Assembly: GCA_964017235.1 (NCBI GenBank)
Contig: OZ024929.1
Span: forward strand, 164,719,609-164,783,608
Length of the DNA stretch: 64,000 nucleotides
Direction of reading: 5' to 3'
Origin: Sabellastarte sp. h YS-2021
Taxonomy: Eukaryota > Annelida > Polychaeta > Sabellida > Sabellidae
The translations under genes and the position numbers were made by a program. Under the pieces are notes generated by a model, which was not told where the DNA came from, searched no databases, and saw only the letters and a program-made list of their open reading frames with translations. Positions 1 through 10,739 of this stretch are shown in pieces; position 1 is the stretch's first letter, and each line of letters starts with the position of its first letter.

Positions 1-19
1 TTTTTACCTTTGACGTTGT

Positions 20-548
20 CATAGTGACCATAAGTTTTAAAATCTTGTCTGGGCTATTTCTTGGATTCCATAAGGTGTAGAAGGTTGACACTTGGTAGTA
101 ATATTGGTTGGGGGTGTAGGTGTGCATCATGGTGTGACCTTTAAATTTGGCTCTGCCAAAGAGTGTTCACCTGCCATATTTGAGACAGCTTGCTCTTATG
201 ACAAAGATATATGGATTGTTGCAACTGATTATTATATGCACTTTCACATAATTGTGCTATTTCCATTGACAGCTATTCTCCAATAAATAAATTTTACAGC
301 TTCATAAGTTTTAGTATACTGATTAATGCCGTCATCTTGCTATTGGATTTTCTTGTTTTAACACTTTATCTTTACATATATTTTCTTTCTCTTAGATGTT
401 ATTTTCTCTACTTAAACATTATTTGGAGCTTTATATAACTGACACTGCTCTGAAAGTATCCAGATCTTTGTACTGTTTCACTACTTCTATATTTTATGGT
501 GTTGAAAACTGTTTCCCCATGCTGTTGGGTATGAGCATCTCTGATGCT
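20..548 (+). repeat. Left arms of two inverted repeats
   Basis: Bases 20-378 recur in reverse complement at 2109-2472, and bases 320-548 recur in reverse complement at 3641-3868. Both matches are imperfect but continuous over more than 200 bp. No coding potential is evident; the ORFs present are short. The outer edge (around 20-60) corresponds to the GGTCA-type satellite seen at 2440-3270, so the inverted structure joins that satellite. Confidence 0.75.
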
Positions 549-559
549 ATTTTTAATTT

Positions 560-1190
560 TATGTTAATTTTATGTTATTCACCTACTTACAGGTCAGCTA
601 TAACATAGTGAAATATCAGATGTGTAGCTCATGGTATAGCTGAGCAAAAGCTACTTTCAGATTCTCACTGTTAAGTAAATCAGTTGTAACTTGAAAAATA
701 TTGCATTTAAAGTTTTTTTCTATAAATATGTTGTTCACCTACTTTTGGGTCAGCTACAACATAGGGAAATTGCAGACCTGTATGTCATGGCATAGCTTAG
801 AAATAGCTACTTTCAGGTTCTCACTGTTGAGTAAATCAGTTGAAACTTGAAAACTATATTCATTTAGAGAATTTTGTTTAAATATGTTATTCACCTACTT
901 ATGGGTCACCTACAACATATGGAAATTGCAGTCCTGTAGCTCAATGTATAGCTGAGCAATAGCTACTTTCAGGTTTTTACTGTTGAGTAAATCAATTGTA
1001 ACTTCAAAGTTATTGCATTTAGAGAATTTTCTTTAAATAAGTTATTCGCCTTCTTTTGGGTCAGCTATAACATGGTAAAATCGCGGACCTGTAGCTCATT
1101 GCATAGCTGAGCAAAAGTAATTTAAGATTCTTACTGTTGAGAAATCAGTTGTAACATGAAAACTATTGCATTTACAGTGTTTTTTTAAAA
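560..1190 (+). repeat. Tandem ~145-bp monomers related to the family-A satellite
   Basis: About four diverged copies of a unit containing the anchors TTCACCTACTTTTGGGTCAGC, ATAGCTGAGCAATAGCTACT and GTTGAGTAAATCAGTTGTAA. The same anchors, in the same order, define the satellite cores of the family-A elements further right, so these copies are probably a divergent branch of that family. Reverse-strand copies occur at 3480-3640 and 4620-5205. Confidence 0.75.
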
Positions 1191-2108
1191 TGTTTTTCAT
1201 CTTAACAGGTAACTTGTACTTTACTTCTGAATGCCATTTGCAGGGCATAACTTTTGTGTCCTTTTCTTTCATTTCTACTCTGAAACTAAAAACCCACAGT
1301 CAGCTGACACAGAGCCCGTTCACGGGCACTTATTGCTTGTTTTTCTCACAAATTCTGCTTTGTGATTTTGAAATGCAAAGTTTGACCAGCCTCAAACTGT
1401 ACTAGATATAACTTGTACATATTACCTTTGTGGAAAATTTTAGCCCTGTAGTTTAAATTTTAAGGTCACCTTAAGGTCTCTAAAGATTCCCACTGGGATC
1501 CATTTCATAATATTTTTGGCACTTTAAGTCAGCTTACCCAGCTAAAATCTCACCTGGGCACATTTGTTTCTGTTCAAATATGGCATATTCAAAGTTAGTT
1601 GACATTTAGACAATTTTTAAAACCCAATATGATCCCGACTGGGAACTTATTATTATGCATTTTCCATCTATTTTGATTGTTTGGAAAGTTATTGATTATC
1701 TATTTATGTAAATTTTTTCCTATTTTGATCTCATAGCTTCTAAACTTGCATAAACTGAGCTGAAAAGTGATTTATAATACTTGTGAATCAAACTTAAGTG
1801 GGTGCTACAAAAAGACCCAATTATTGTCTGTGGTGTGAGAGATGACCTGTCTACATTTGTTGGCGTTGAGTTGACACAATTCAGTAGTTATTGGTAGAAG
1901 GTAAGTCCACATTTTCTCTTTCAAAAGTTATACTGAAGGCCTTACAACTCATAAATAAATGTATCTTTTAGAGCTGTAATTTCAAAACAATGTGAGTGCA
2001 ATATTAATAGGAAAAAAAACTTTTTTTTTCAGATTTAAAACCTTTTTTTCTTCCGAAATAGCCTTTTAAAAAACCTTTTTTCCCCTTAAAATTCACTGGA
2101 ATGCCTGG
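1191..2108. other. AT-rich stretch with no gene recognised
   Basis: Only short ORFs without recognisable motifs. Around 1460-1700 there are phrases resembling the family-B/C satellite (GGTCACCTTAAGG; repeated 'cactgggat' wording), too weak to assign. Confidence 0.4.
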
Positions 2109-2472
2109 TAAAGAAAGATAAAGTACTAAAACAAGACAATCCAATAGCAAGATGACAGCATTAATCAGTAAACTAAAAAATATGAAGCTGTAAAATTTAT
2201 TAATTGGAAAATAGCTGTCAATGGAAATAGCATAATTATGTAAAAGTGCATATAATAATCAGTTGCAGCAATCCATATATCCTTGTCATAAGAGAAAGAT
2301 GTCTCAAATATGGCAGCTGAACACACTTTGGCAGAGCAAAATAGTCAGACCATGATGCACACATACATTTACATACACCCCCAAACCAATGTCCCTAACA
2401 AGTGTCAACCTTCTACACCTTGTGGAATCCAAGAAATAGCCCAGATAAGATTTTATAGGTCAAGGTCACTAC
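2109..2472 (-). repeat. Right arm of the 20-378 inverted repeat
   Basis: Reverse complement of 20-378, including the TCTACACCTTGTGGAATCCA region that faces the matching sequence near 61-85. Spacer between arms is about 1.7 kb. Confidence 0.75.
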
Positions 2473-3270
2473 TGCAAGGTCAAAGGTCAAATCATGGTCA
2501 CACCATGACAATGCACACCTACACCTCCTAACCAATGTCCCTACCAAGTATCAACTTCCTACAGCTTACCGTTTCCATGATATAGCCAGGACAAGATTTT
2601 AAAGGTCAAGGTCACTACGGCGAGGTGAAAGGTCAAATCAAGGTCACACCATAATGTTGCACACCTACAAGCCCCAACCAATGTCCCTGTCAAGTATTAA
2701 CTTTCTGCACCTTACAGTTTCTGAGATATTGCCAGGACAAGATTTTATAGGTCAAGGTCACTACGACAAGATCAAAGGTCAAATCAAGGTCACACCATGA
2801 TGAGGCAAACCTACACCTCCTAACAAATGTCCCTACCAAATATCAACTTCCTACACCTTACCGTTTCCGATATATAGCCCAGACAATATTATATAGGTCA
2901 TGGTCACTATGGCAAGGTCAGAGGTCAAATCAAGGTCACGCCACAACGCTGCACACATACAACCCCTACCCAATGTGTCCCTACCAAGTATCAACTTCCT
3001 ACACCTTACCATTTCCAAGATATAGCCTGGACAAGATTTTAAAGGTCAAGGTCACTACAGCGAGGTCAAAAGTCAAATCAAGGTCACACATGACATTGCA
3101 CACCTACACCCCCTAACCAATGTCCCTACCAAGTATCAACTTCCTACACCTTACAGTTTCCGAGATATAGCCCGGACAAGATTTTATAGGTTGAGGTCAC
3201 TATGGCAAGGTCAAAGGTCAAATCAAGGTCACACCATGATGTTGCACACCTACATCCCCTAACCAATAGT
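2440..3270 (+). repeat. GGTCA-rich satellite, ~145-bp unit, block 1
   Basis: Five to six tandem units. Each carries a phrase like TTCCGAGATATAGCCCGGAC, then AGGTCAAGGTCACTACGGC, then AAGGTCAAAGGTCAAATCAA, then a 'ccctaaccaatgtccctacc' stretch. Several units hold a perfect direct repeat AGGTCA-A-AGGTCA (for example near 2478 and 3207), others a one-base variant. No coding function is apparent. Confidence 0.85.
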
Positions 3271-3640
3271 TGGAAAACCCAAGGTGTTTTCTGTTGGAAC
3301 TTTTCTGTTTACTTTAATTTTTTTCATTTACGATTAGTTTTAGTGATTTTGACTTACAAATGTTTCAGATTTTTATAAAATATTATTTCAGTTACTGTTT
3401 TATTGTGATCAAAAGGCTACAAAGAAATGAGTTTAGAAAATATTGGTTGTACTTAAATCTTACCGATCATTGAGCCAGCGAGTGACAATGCCGAAGTTTG
3501 GAAACATCGTCCCAGTACTAGCTACAGGTGTGCAATTTACAGTAGCTATTGCTCAGCTATGCCATGACATACAGGTCTACAATTTCACTGTTATGGCTGA
3601 CCCAAATGTAGGTGAACAACATATTTATAGAAAATAGCAT
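3271..3640. repeat. Linker and one reverse family-A-like monomer
   Basis: Bases 3271-3480 are AT-rich without features. Bases 3480-3640 contain TAGCTATTGCTCAGCTATGC and AAATGTAGGTGAACAACATA, the reverse-strand form of the monomer at 560-1190. Confidence 0.6.
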
Positions 3641-3868
3641 CAGAGATGCCCGTACCCCACAGCCTAGGGAAATATTTTTAACACCATGAGATATGGAAGT
3701 ACTGTATCAGTACAAAGTTCAGAATACTTTCAGAGCACTGTCAGTTATATAAAGGTCCAAACAATGTTTAAATGGAGAAAATAATGTCTAAAAGAAAGAT
3801 AATACATGTATAAGATGAAGTATTAAAACAAGATAATTCAATAACAACATGACAGCATTAATCAGTAA
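3641..3868 (-). repeat. Right arm of the 320-548 inverted repeat
   Basis: Reverse complement of 320-548, recognisable from the shared 'catcagagatgcccgtacccc' and 'gacagcattaatcagtaaac' ends. It lies between two blocks of other satellites, so the left part of the window is a mosaic of inverted pieces. Confidence 0.7.
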
Positions 3869-4074
3869 ACTAAAATTACAACACTCTTTATCTACATCTG
3901 CATGGCAGAATTATTGTTTAGATGTTTTGAATATTACCATGCATACAGAAGTGGTAATACATTCAATGAATGCTTATGTGTGGTGTTGGAGCACAATCTG
4001 TGGCTCACTTGATGAAATTCCATCTGTTACAATGGGAAATTGTAAAAGTAAAATTTTTAATGAATTCTAAAGGC

Positions 4075-4610
4075 GCAACAAGATTTTAAAGGTCAAGGTC
4101 ACTACGACAAGGTCAAAGGTCCAATTAAGGTCACACCATGATAATGCACACCTATAACCCCTAACCAATGTCCCAATGTCCCTACCAAGTATCAACTTCC
4201 TACACCTTACAGTTTCCGAGATATAGCCCAGAAAAGATTTTATTGGTCAAGGACACTACGGCAAGGTCAAATCAAGGTCAGACCATGACGTTGCACACCT
4301 ACACCCTCTAACCAATGTCCCTAGTAAGTATCAACTTTCTACACCTCACGGTTTCCGAGATATAGCCCGGACAAGATTATATAGGTCAAGTTCACTACGT
4401 ATCAACTTCCTACACCTTACGGTTTCCGAGATATAGCCCGGACAAGAATTTATAGGTCAAGGTCACTACGGCAAGGTCAAAGGTCAAATCAAGGTCAGAC
4501 CATGACGTTGCAAAACTACACCCCCTAACCAATGTCCCTACCAAGTATCAACTTCCTACACCTTATGGTTTCTGAGATACAGCCCGTACAAACTTTTTCC
4601 CGCCGCCCAA
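4075..4610 (+). repeat. GGTCA-rich satellite, block 2
   Basis: Continuation of the ~145-bp satellite of 2440-3270, with three to four units and one internally shortened copy around 4390. A perfect AGGTCA-A-AGGTCA lies near 4472. Bases 3869-4074 between the blocks hold nothing I recognise. Confidence 0.8.
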
Positions 4611-4619
4611 CCGCCTGCC

Positions 4620-5210
4620 CACAACAGATTTACTCAACAGTAATTACCTGAGAATAGCTATTACACAGCTATGCCATGAGCGACACATCTGCAATTTTAC
4701 ACTGTTATAGCTAATTTAAAAGTAGATGAATAATAAATTTAAACAAAATTCTCTAAATACAAGAGTTTTCAAGTTACAACTGATTTACTCAAAGAAACCC
4801 TCATAGTAGCTATTGCCCAGCTATGTAATGAGCTACAGGACTGCAATTCTACTGTTATAGCTGACCCAAAAGTAGGTGAACAACATATTTGAAGAAAATA
4901 CTCTAAATACAACAGCTATCAAGTTACCACTGATTTACTCAACAGTGAGAACCTGAAAGTAGCTATTGCTCAGCTATGCCATGACCTACAGGTCTGCAAT
5001 TTCACCATGTTACAGCTGACTCAAAAGTAGGTGAACCACATTTATAAAGAAAATACTCGAAATGCAGAAGTTTTCAGGTTACAACTGATTTACTCAATAG
5101 TGAGAGTCTAAGAATAGCTAATACTCAGCTATGCCATGAGCTACACATCTGCAATTTCATAGCTGACTGAAAAGTAGGTGAACAACATATTTAAACAAAA
5201 TAAATAAGTC
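4620..5210 (-). repeat. Reverse-strand family-A-like monomers
   Basis: Four imperfect units with ACTGATTTACTCAACAGTGA, GTAGCTATTGCTCAGCTATG and AAAGTAGGTGAACAACATAT, that is, the 560-1190 monomer on the other strand. The right edge (about 5205-5220) abuts the interrupted gag-like reading frame, so this block is probably part of an insertion into the DIRS-like element or replaces its 5' end. Confidence 0.7.
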
Positions 5211-5220
5211 AAATAAGATA

Positions 5221-5815
5221 AAATCAAAGCGTGGTGGTCCTGTAGAGGTTGTTGTAAAGCAGAAAGTGTCATGGCCACATGAGTGTACTTTAGGGGGTCA
5301 GAACAGGCAACGCCTGACATATGACCAGTTGACGCTAACTCAGTTTGTGCAGGGCTATGTAAAGAATGTGTTAGATGAAGACAAACCTGAAGTTAGAGAA
5401 TCCATGTTACAATATCTTGGTGACTTGATGGAGGACGCGACTGACTTCTCCTGGCAGAGTGCTAAGGCCAGTCATGCAGTATTGCTCTGCGAGATGGAGA
5501 GGGGAATGGTGAGTTGGTCAGACACGGTGTATATTGACAGGATACGCCGTGCTCAAGCGCAGAAGCATCAAGTAAGTACAAAGCCAAATTGGGGTAAAAG
5601 CCAAGATGCAAAGAAGCCGTGGTTCTGTAAGAATTTCCAAAGTGGGGTTTGCTCTTTTACCAAGGATCACGATTCGGGAGGTAAACGCACAGACATATCT
5701 GTGTTTTTATTGTTTGAGCCAGGGTAGAATCCTGAATCATGCAGAGAAGGACTGTCACTCTGCCAGAAGTAGTCAAGTCAGTCCAAAAAACGAGTTGAGG
5801 CCTGCCCAACTGTAA
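5221..5815 (+). pseudogene. DIRS-like retrotransposon, gag-like ORF1 (5'-truncated, frameshifted)
   Basis: Nucleocapsid-like protein of a tyrosine-recombinase retrotransposon. In the frame open from 5221, a KQKVSWPHE start region is followed by a helical segment with DFSWQSAKASHAVLL and YIDRIRRAQAQ, typical wording of DIRS-type ORF1 proteins. A CCCH-like finger (CKNFQSGVCSFTKDH, near 5630-5675) follows. At about 5680 the frame shifts, and the other frame supplies a second Cys/His cluster (CFYC...H...C, about 5700-5760). No start codon is visible: the frame is open leftward into repeat DNA, so the N-terminus has been lost or lies beyond an insertion. It is the first of three pieces of one element; the rest is at 6371-6877, 14249-15835 and 30237-30907. 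Family assignment is from remembered wording of such proteins, not from a search. Confidence 0.75.
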
Positions 5816-6370
5816 GTCAGGTGGGCAGCAAAAGTTGTATAAATCAGAGTGCACATTCACAGAACCAGTATATATATATTGTTTTACATGATCATGTTTC
5901 TATGTGTCAGGACAGTGATGTGGAAAATTGTCAGTCACTTTGTAGTCATGTTAGTCAGTATCAGGATAGTGGTGTCACAGTCACGTCTGTGTCAGCACTT
6001 ATTGGCTAGGGGTAACAACAAGAGACGCCTCCTGGGTTTAAATCCTGATGGTGTCCATAAGTACATTCAAACAACAAAGGCCATACATACAAAAGTTGGT
6101 CAAAATGACACACTGGGTATGGGTGAACGCAGTAACACAGCCCCCAGTGTTGACCAGATGACGGTTGTAACCTCGGTGACCAGTAATGTGAATGACCACA
6201 AGTGGGATGAACCTGATATTAGTGAACAGAACAAACAAAGGAAAACAATAATAAAAACATTGTTGCATGTGTTGTTAACCCAGTTGATGCTAACACGAAG
6301 AATGGGGTGAACCATGTAAAACACACCATTAATGATTCAGGTAGTGAGGAATTAGCCTACCATAGAAACG
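5816..6370 (+). pseudogene. Spacer / decayed N-terminal part of the DIRS-like RT ORF
   Basis: Between the gag-like ORF and the recognisable RT ORF there are only interrupted frames: one open at 5821-6009, another running to 6310. The encoded text is polar and has no domain I recognise. In related elements this zone is a variable linker before the RT domain, so I assign it to the same element by position only. Confidence 0.5.
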
Positions 6371-6877
6371 ATGGGGACTTCACACTATTGTTTGACATCA
6401 ATGACTTTTGGATGTGACAAGTTTGTCAACACCTTTCACAATGTGTTACACAAGCGCTTAATTGACAACCAAACAATGCCCTGTCAAAATTTTGCTAGAT
6501 GGAGGTCCCAAAGCAAATATGATTTGGGGTTTGTGCCATTGTCTGAATTTGTGGTACCTGTGAACGCATGTGGTTTTTATCACAAGATTGATTGTCCTAT
6601 TGAATTGCACAGAACCGTGAAACAAAGTGGCAAGTTTGATTACTTGGGCTTAAGAATACCACTCGAATCCCAACTCAAGGTCAATGAATGGAAGAAGCAT
6701 TTGCAAAATTACTGGGACACCCAGTTGATTGACTTGATAAAAAACGGTTTCCCGTTAGATTTTAACAGGGATTCACCTCTCAAATGGGATGACAAAAATC
6801 GTACATCAGCTTTGCAAAATCCTGAACATGTGGACACATATGTGCGTGAAGAGATCGGGTTTAAAGCGATTATTCTA
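6371..6877 (+). pseudogene. DIRS-like RT ORF, segment upstream of the RT core
   Basis: An open frame containing YLGLRIPLESQLKVNEWKK, LIKNGFPLDFNRDSPL and EHVDTYVREEIGFKAI, the stretch that precedes the RT core in DIRS-type ORFs. The frame ends abruptly at about 6877 where the A/T-rich 3' tail of a CR1/L2-like element begins. The logical continuation (MGPY..., then the RT core) is found at 14249, about 7.4 kb further on. The open frame ends at 6898 only because it reads into the insertion. Confidence 0.8.
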
Positions 6878-7020
6878 ATTCTAATAGCACTTTTATAGCG
6901 CTTAATCTCTGTTAAAAGACAGACTCTAAGGCGCATCACACAAAAACATTGTTCAATATTCATAAACCAGAGACATTGCAGGGGTCAGCACCGCGGAGAA
7001 AGCTGGAGGAGATTGGAAAT

Positions 7021-10000
7021 TTAGGGTGGGTATGCTTTTCCAAAGAGGTATGACTTCAACTTTGACCTGAAAGAGGCAAGTGAGTTTGCTGAGCAGACCT
7101 CATCAGGAAGGTCATTCCAAATTATAGGTGTGTCATACACAAAACTGAGTCCAAAATGCTTTCGAGACTTGAAAACTGAAGCAAAGTGGGGAACCTCAAG
7201 AAATATGCCATCAGATTGACTTCAACGAGTGTTATATGCACTATGTCTGGGTATCAGGAAGGGTTCAAAGTATTTGGGGTTACCACTGTGTAGGAACTTA
7301 TATACAAGCACGGCAGTCTTAAAGATAGAACGGTACTTAATCCGCAACCAATGTAGTGCTTTTCTAACTGGAGTGATGTGTGAATACTTGGTGGTGTTAG
7401 CAACGATTCTGGCAAGACTGTTCTGAACACATTGAAGTTTGCGCAGATCCAGGGCTGAGAGACCTCTGAACAGAGAGTTACAGTAATCAAGATGATTTCC
7501 GACCAGAGCATTAGCAGCCATAAGAGCAGCTTCATATGTCAGATGTCCCCTGAGTCGCTTAAGATCCCGGACATGAGCAAAACAAGCCTTGCAGACCTTC
7601 ATAACATGGCAAGAGAATGAGAAATCTGAATCAAACCAGACACCAAGGTTCCTAACTGCATCTGTTGGTGATCTAAGATTACCAAGTATGTTGACTGGGA
7701 ACGAGTAATTAAGTTTTTCACGCTGAGACTTTGAGCCAAACACAATGAATTCGGTCTTATCAGGATTTAGCTTGAGCTTATTTGCAGAGAGCCATCTCTT
7801 AACGTCTTCAAGGCAGTGTGACAGCTTATCAAGGGCCGAGGCAACATTTTTATGTGTGAGATGCACATACAATTGTGTGTGATCAGCGTAGAACTGGAAA
7901 CTAATACCAGGATGATTGTGTATGACTTTACTCAGCGGAGTAGTGTAGAGTGAAAAAAGGATTGGCCCCAGGACAGAGCCTTGAGGCACACCATACAATA
8001 ACTTTTTGGCATCAGATAAAATTAAACCAATCTTAATGCACTGAACACGGTCTGAGAGATAAGACTTGAACCAATGGAGGAAAACCCCGCCAACACCAAA
8101 CCAGGAGCTAAGAGAATCAAGCAGCATATCATGATCAATAGTATCAAATGCTGCTGATTGATCCAAGAGAACAACAGCAGTAGCCTCACCTTTAGCAAAA
8201 GCCAGATGAACATCATTCTTAATTGAAAGCAATGCAGATTCAGTTGAGTGACCTAGTTTATAGGCAGATTGCCTGACATTCTCTAGTCCGTTCAACCTGA
8301 CATGGTCGTTCAATTGAGTAGCAACAACACGTTCAACAAGTTTGGATATGAAGCCCAACCCTGAAACAGGCCTGTTGTTTTTTAAGTCATTGGGTGGTAG
8401 TGATGACTTTTCAATCAATGGTTTTACAATAGCCTTCTTAAACTCATCAGGTACAACACCTTCTGACAATGAGCAGTTAACAAGCCTGGTAATAGAGGAC
8501 AGTAGGATATCTATACATTCCTTAACAAGAAATGTTGGCCACGGATCTAACGAACAAGATTTAGTGGGTGACTTCATGATAATTTTTCTAATTTCCTCTT
8601 GAGAAACTTGTTTAAAGCAGCTGAAAGTAGGTACATTAGGTGGAGGATGCAGAGTGATTAAGTCACTAGAGGAAAATGAGTTTCTGATTTTAGCTATTTT
8701 GTCACTAAAGAAAGTGACAAACCGGTCAGCAAGACCTTTCTTAGATTCATGATAAGGGAGTACTGCTTCAGGACTAGAGTGTAGTGTGGAATGTAAGACC
8801 TGCCATAGCTTCTTGGAGTCATTAGCATTATCTCTGACCAGGTTTCTAAAGTAATTTGTCTTATCTTTGTTCACCAGTGAATTGCACCGAGCAATCTGTC
8901 TTCGAAGTCTAGCTCGATTGTAGGCAGATTTATCTTTACACCAGATTCGTTCCAGCTGACCCCCGATGGTTTTTGCCAGCCGGTAGGTGTCAGATAGCCA
9001 ACCAGTAGCTTGTTTAGTAAAAGTATGAGTAACCAATGGTGCATGCTTATCAAGCAGTTTGCTCAAATCGTCTAAGTATTGTTCACACAGAACACTGACT
9101 GTATCACCTGGGCGTCTTACGAATGAGCAATTTCCCAAATCCTTACGCAAGCTGTCCAAGTCAATTTTATGATACCTCCTAAAGGTGACAACATTTGTCT
9201 TACGTGAAGGAGGATTAACTGAGTCAAGCTGAGCAAGGACAAGAGCATGATCAGAAATAAATTCAGCAACTCATACATTGGAAATGACACTGGAATCAGT
9301 AGGAGTGAGAACAAGGTCTAGGATATGACCATGAAGATGGGTAGCCATTTGAACATTTTGTGTAATATTGCATGATTCTAAACAGTTCTGCAATTTAATA
9401 CTATCATTTGAAGAAGTATCCACATGAATATTAAATTCACCACAAATTAGGAATGAGGGAGAAACTGAGGATAAGTATTCTAAAAGATTGAGAAATTGGT
9501 CCAGGAAACTGTCAGAGCATGAGCCAGGTGGACGATAAACACAAGTTAACACAAGCGGTTGAGCCGCAGACCCAATTGCAATGCTAATATTTTCAAAGGA
9601 ACAGAAAGTAGGAGTATCCACAAATCTAAACTCTATAGCTTTGTTGATAAAAAATCCAACACCACCACCCCGGCCATGAATATGGGGTTTGTGGCAGAAT
9701 TTGAAACCTGTCGGGGTGATGGAGTGTAGAAGGCTGTCCGTATCCTCCAGGCGAATATGTGTTTCAGTGACAGCAAGAATGTCGACAGAATGTACTGTTA
9801 CAGTATCATTGATGCACGGTCCTTTGTTTCTTACAGATCGGCAATTTACTGCCCCAAAAGAGATCGGTCCAGCATTAAGGGAGATGTCACCACAAAGCAA
9901 CAATAGGGTTACAAGACCATGACGCTTAGCCACACAGGGGAAATGATGTGTATTCAGGACATAGCTATGGAGTCTGTAGGGGCGTGGTAATAAAGTAAGA

Positions 10001-10245
10001 CCATGAGCAGTCAACGGAAATAACACTTTGGGATCACTGCATCCTGACTTTCTCCAAAACAACATTAAGAGAAACACCCAGCGGATGGTAGGCATTGCAC
10101 TCCAGTTCCCTAAACTAAGAACAGGACCGCGAGGAGTAACACCAGTATGCCTTAATGCTAAGTAGGTTACTATGTGACACAGTTTGTCCACTCTAATTCT
10201 GTCCCGTGGGCAACTCACGGGCACCCTACACTCCTCACTGAGCCT
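7021..10245 (-). pseudogene. CR1/L2-like ORF2: APE endonuclease + reverse transcriptase
   Basis: About 1070 codons in a single frame, broken by two in-frame TGA codons at 9271-9273 and 7222-7224; the natural stop is TAA at 7021-7023. The open frame starts at 10245 after a stop at 10246-10248. The first ATG is about 50 codons in, and an internal 'start' at 9159 is TTG, so those upstream codons are uncertain. Order: hydrophobic N-terminus with a GDISLNAGP motif, then an endonuclease (NCRSVRNK, AVTETHI, RGGGVGFF, VYRPPGS, GEFN, SDHALV), then RT (DQSAAFDTIDHD, PQGSVLGP, YADH) and a C-terminal RHSAYNTR-type region. Two catalytic positions are changed: GDFN reads GEFN, and the usual YADD reads YADH (His codon at 7879-7881). 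Together with the two nonsense codons this copy should be inactive. RT drives target-primed insertion in the family. Confidence 0.9.
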
Positions 10246-10497
10246 CTAGAATAAAAAAATTCCCTAAAGTGAATCAAAGAGGGGATGGCCTTAAGCTAAA
10301 GGAAGTATTGGAGTGACTAGAAAACTACAAAATAGATAATGGTATTCAGGAGATATTTACAACCACAACTGTGAAAAAACAACAATTGGAGTGACTAGAA
10401 ACTGCAGAATGATAATGATATTCAGGAGATATTGACAGCCACAACAGTGAAAATCAACAATGGACTAAAATATAAATAAAATAGAAATAACTCACAA
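10246..10497 (-). other. 5' untranslated part of the CR1/L2-like element with a tandem duplication
   Basis: A unit of about 78 bp beginning GGAGTGACTAGAAA and containing TATTCAGGAGATAT occurs twice in a row (about 10311-10388 and 10389-10455). Repeated 5' segments are common in non-LTR promoters, but no promoter function is shown here. The exact 5' end is not defined. Confidence 0.5.
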
Positions 10498-10739
10498 CAA
10501 GCATTCTGACGCATGCATTTATCTCCCGCCATATAAATTAGATGTACTAAAGATAGTGGAATATAAATTTTCTTGTGAGATGGAGGCACATGTAGAAGTG
10601 ACAACAAGTTTAATGTTTGATTGCAATACTTTTAAAGACACAAGGCATTTACTCACTTTAGTAGCTATTACTCTGCCATCCAAAGAGCTACAGTTCTGCA
10701 ACTTTATTATGCAGTAGATCAACCCAAAGTAGGTAAGGA

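Larger units (their letters stand above)
6878..10497 (-). mobile_element. CR1/L2-like non-LTR retrotransposon, near full length, inserted in the DIRS-like RT ORF
   Basis: Reading right to left: a 5' untranslated part (about 10497-10246), one long ORF (10245-7021), a 3' UTR, and a tail ending in a GCGCTATAAAAGTGCTATTA-type sequence followed by a short repeat of TTAGAA (about 6900-6878). This 3' signature is typical of L2/CR1-type elements. It interrupts the DIRS-like reading frame at 6877. The target-site duplication was not resolved, because the 5' side now abuts a family-A element that begins at 10498. Confidence 0.85.
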
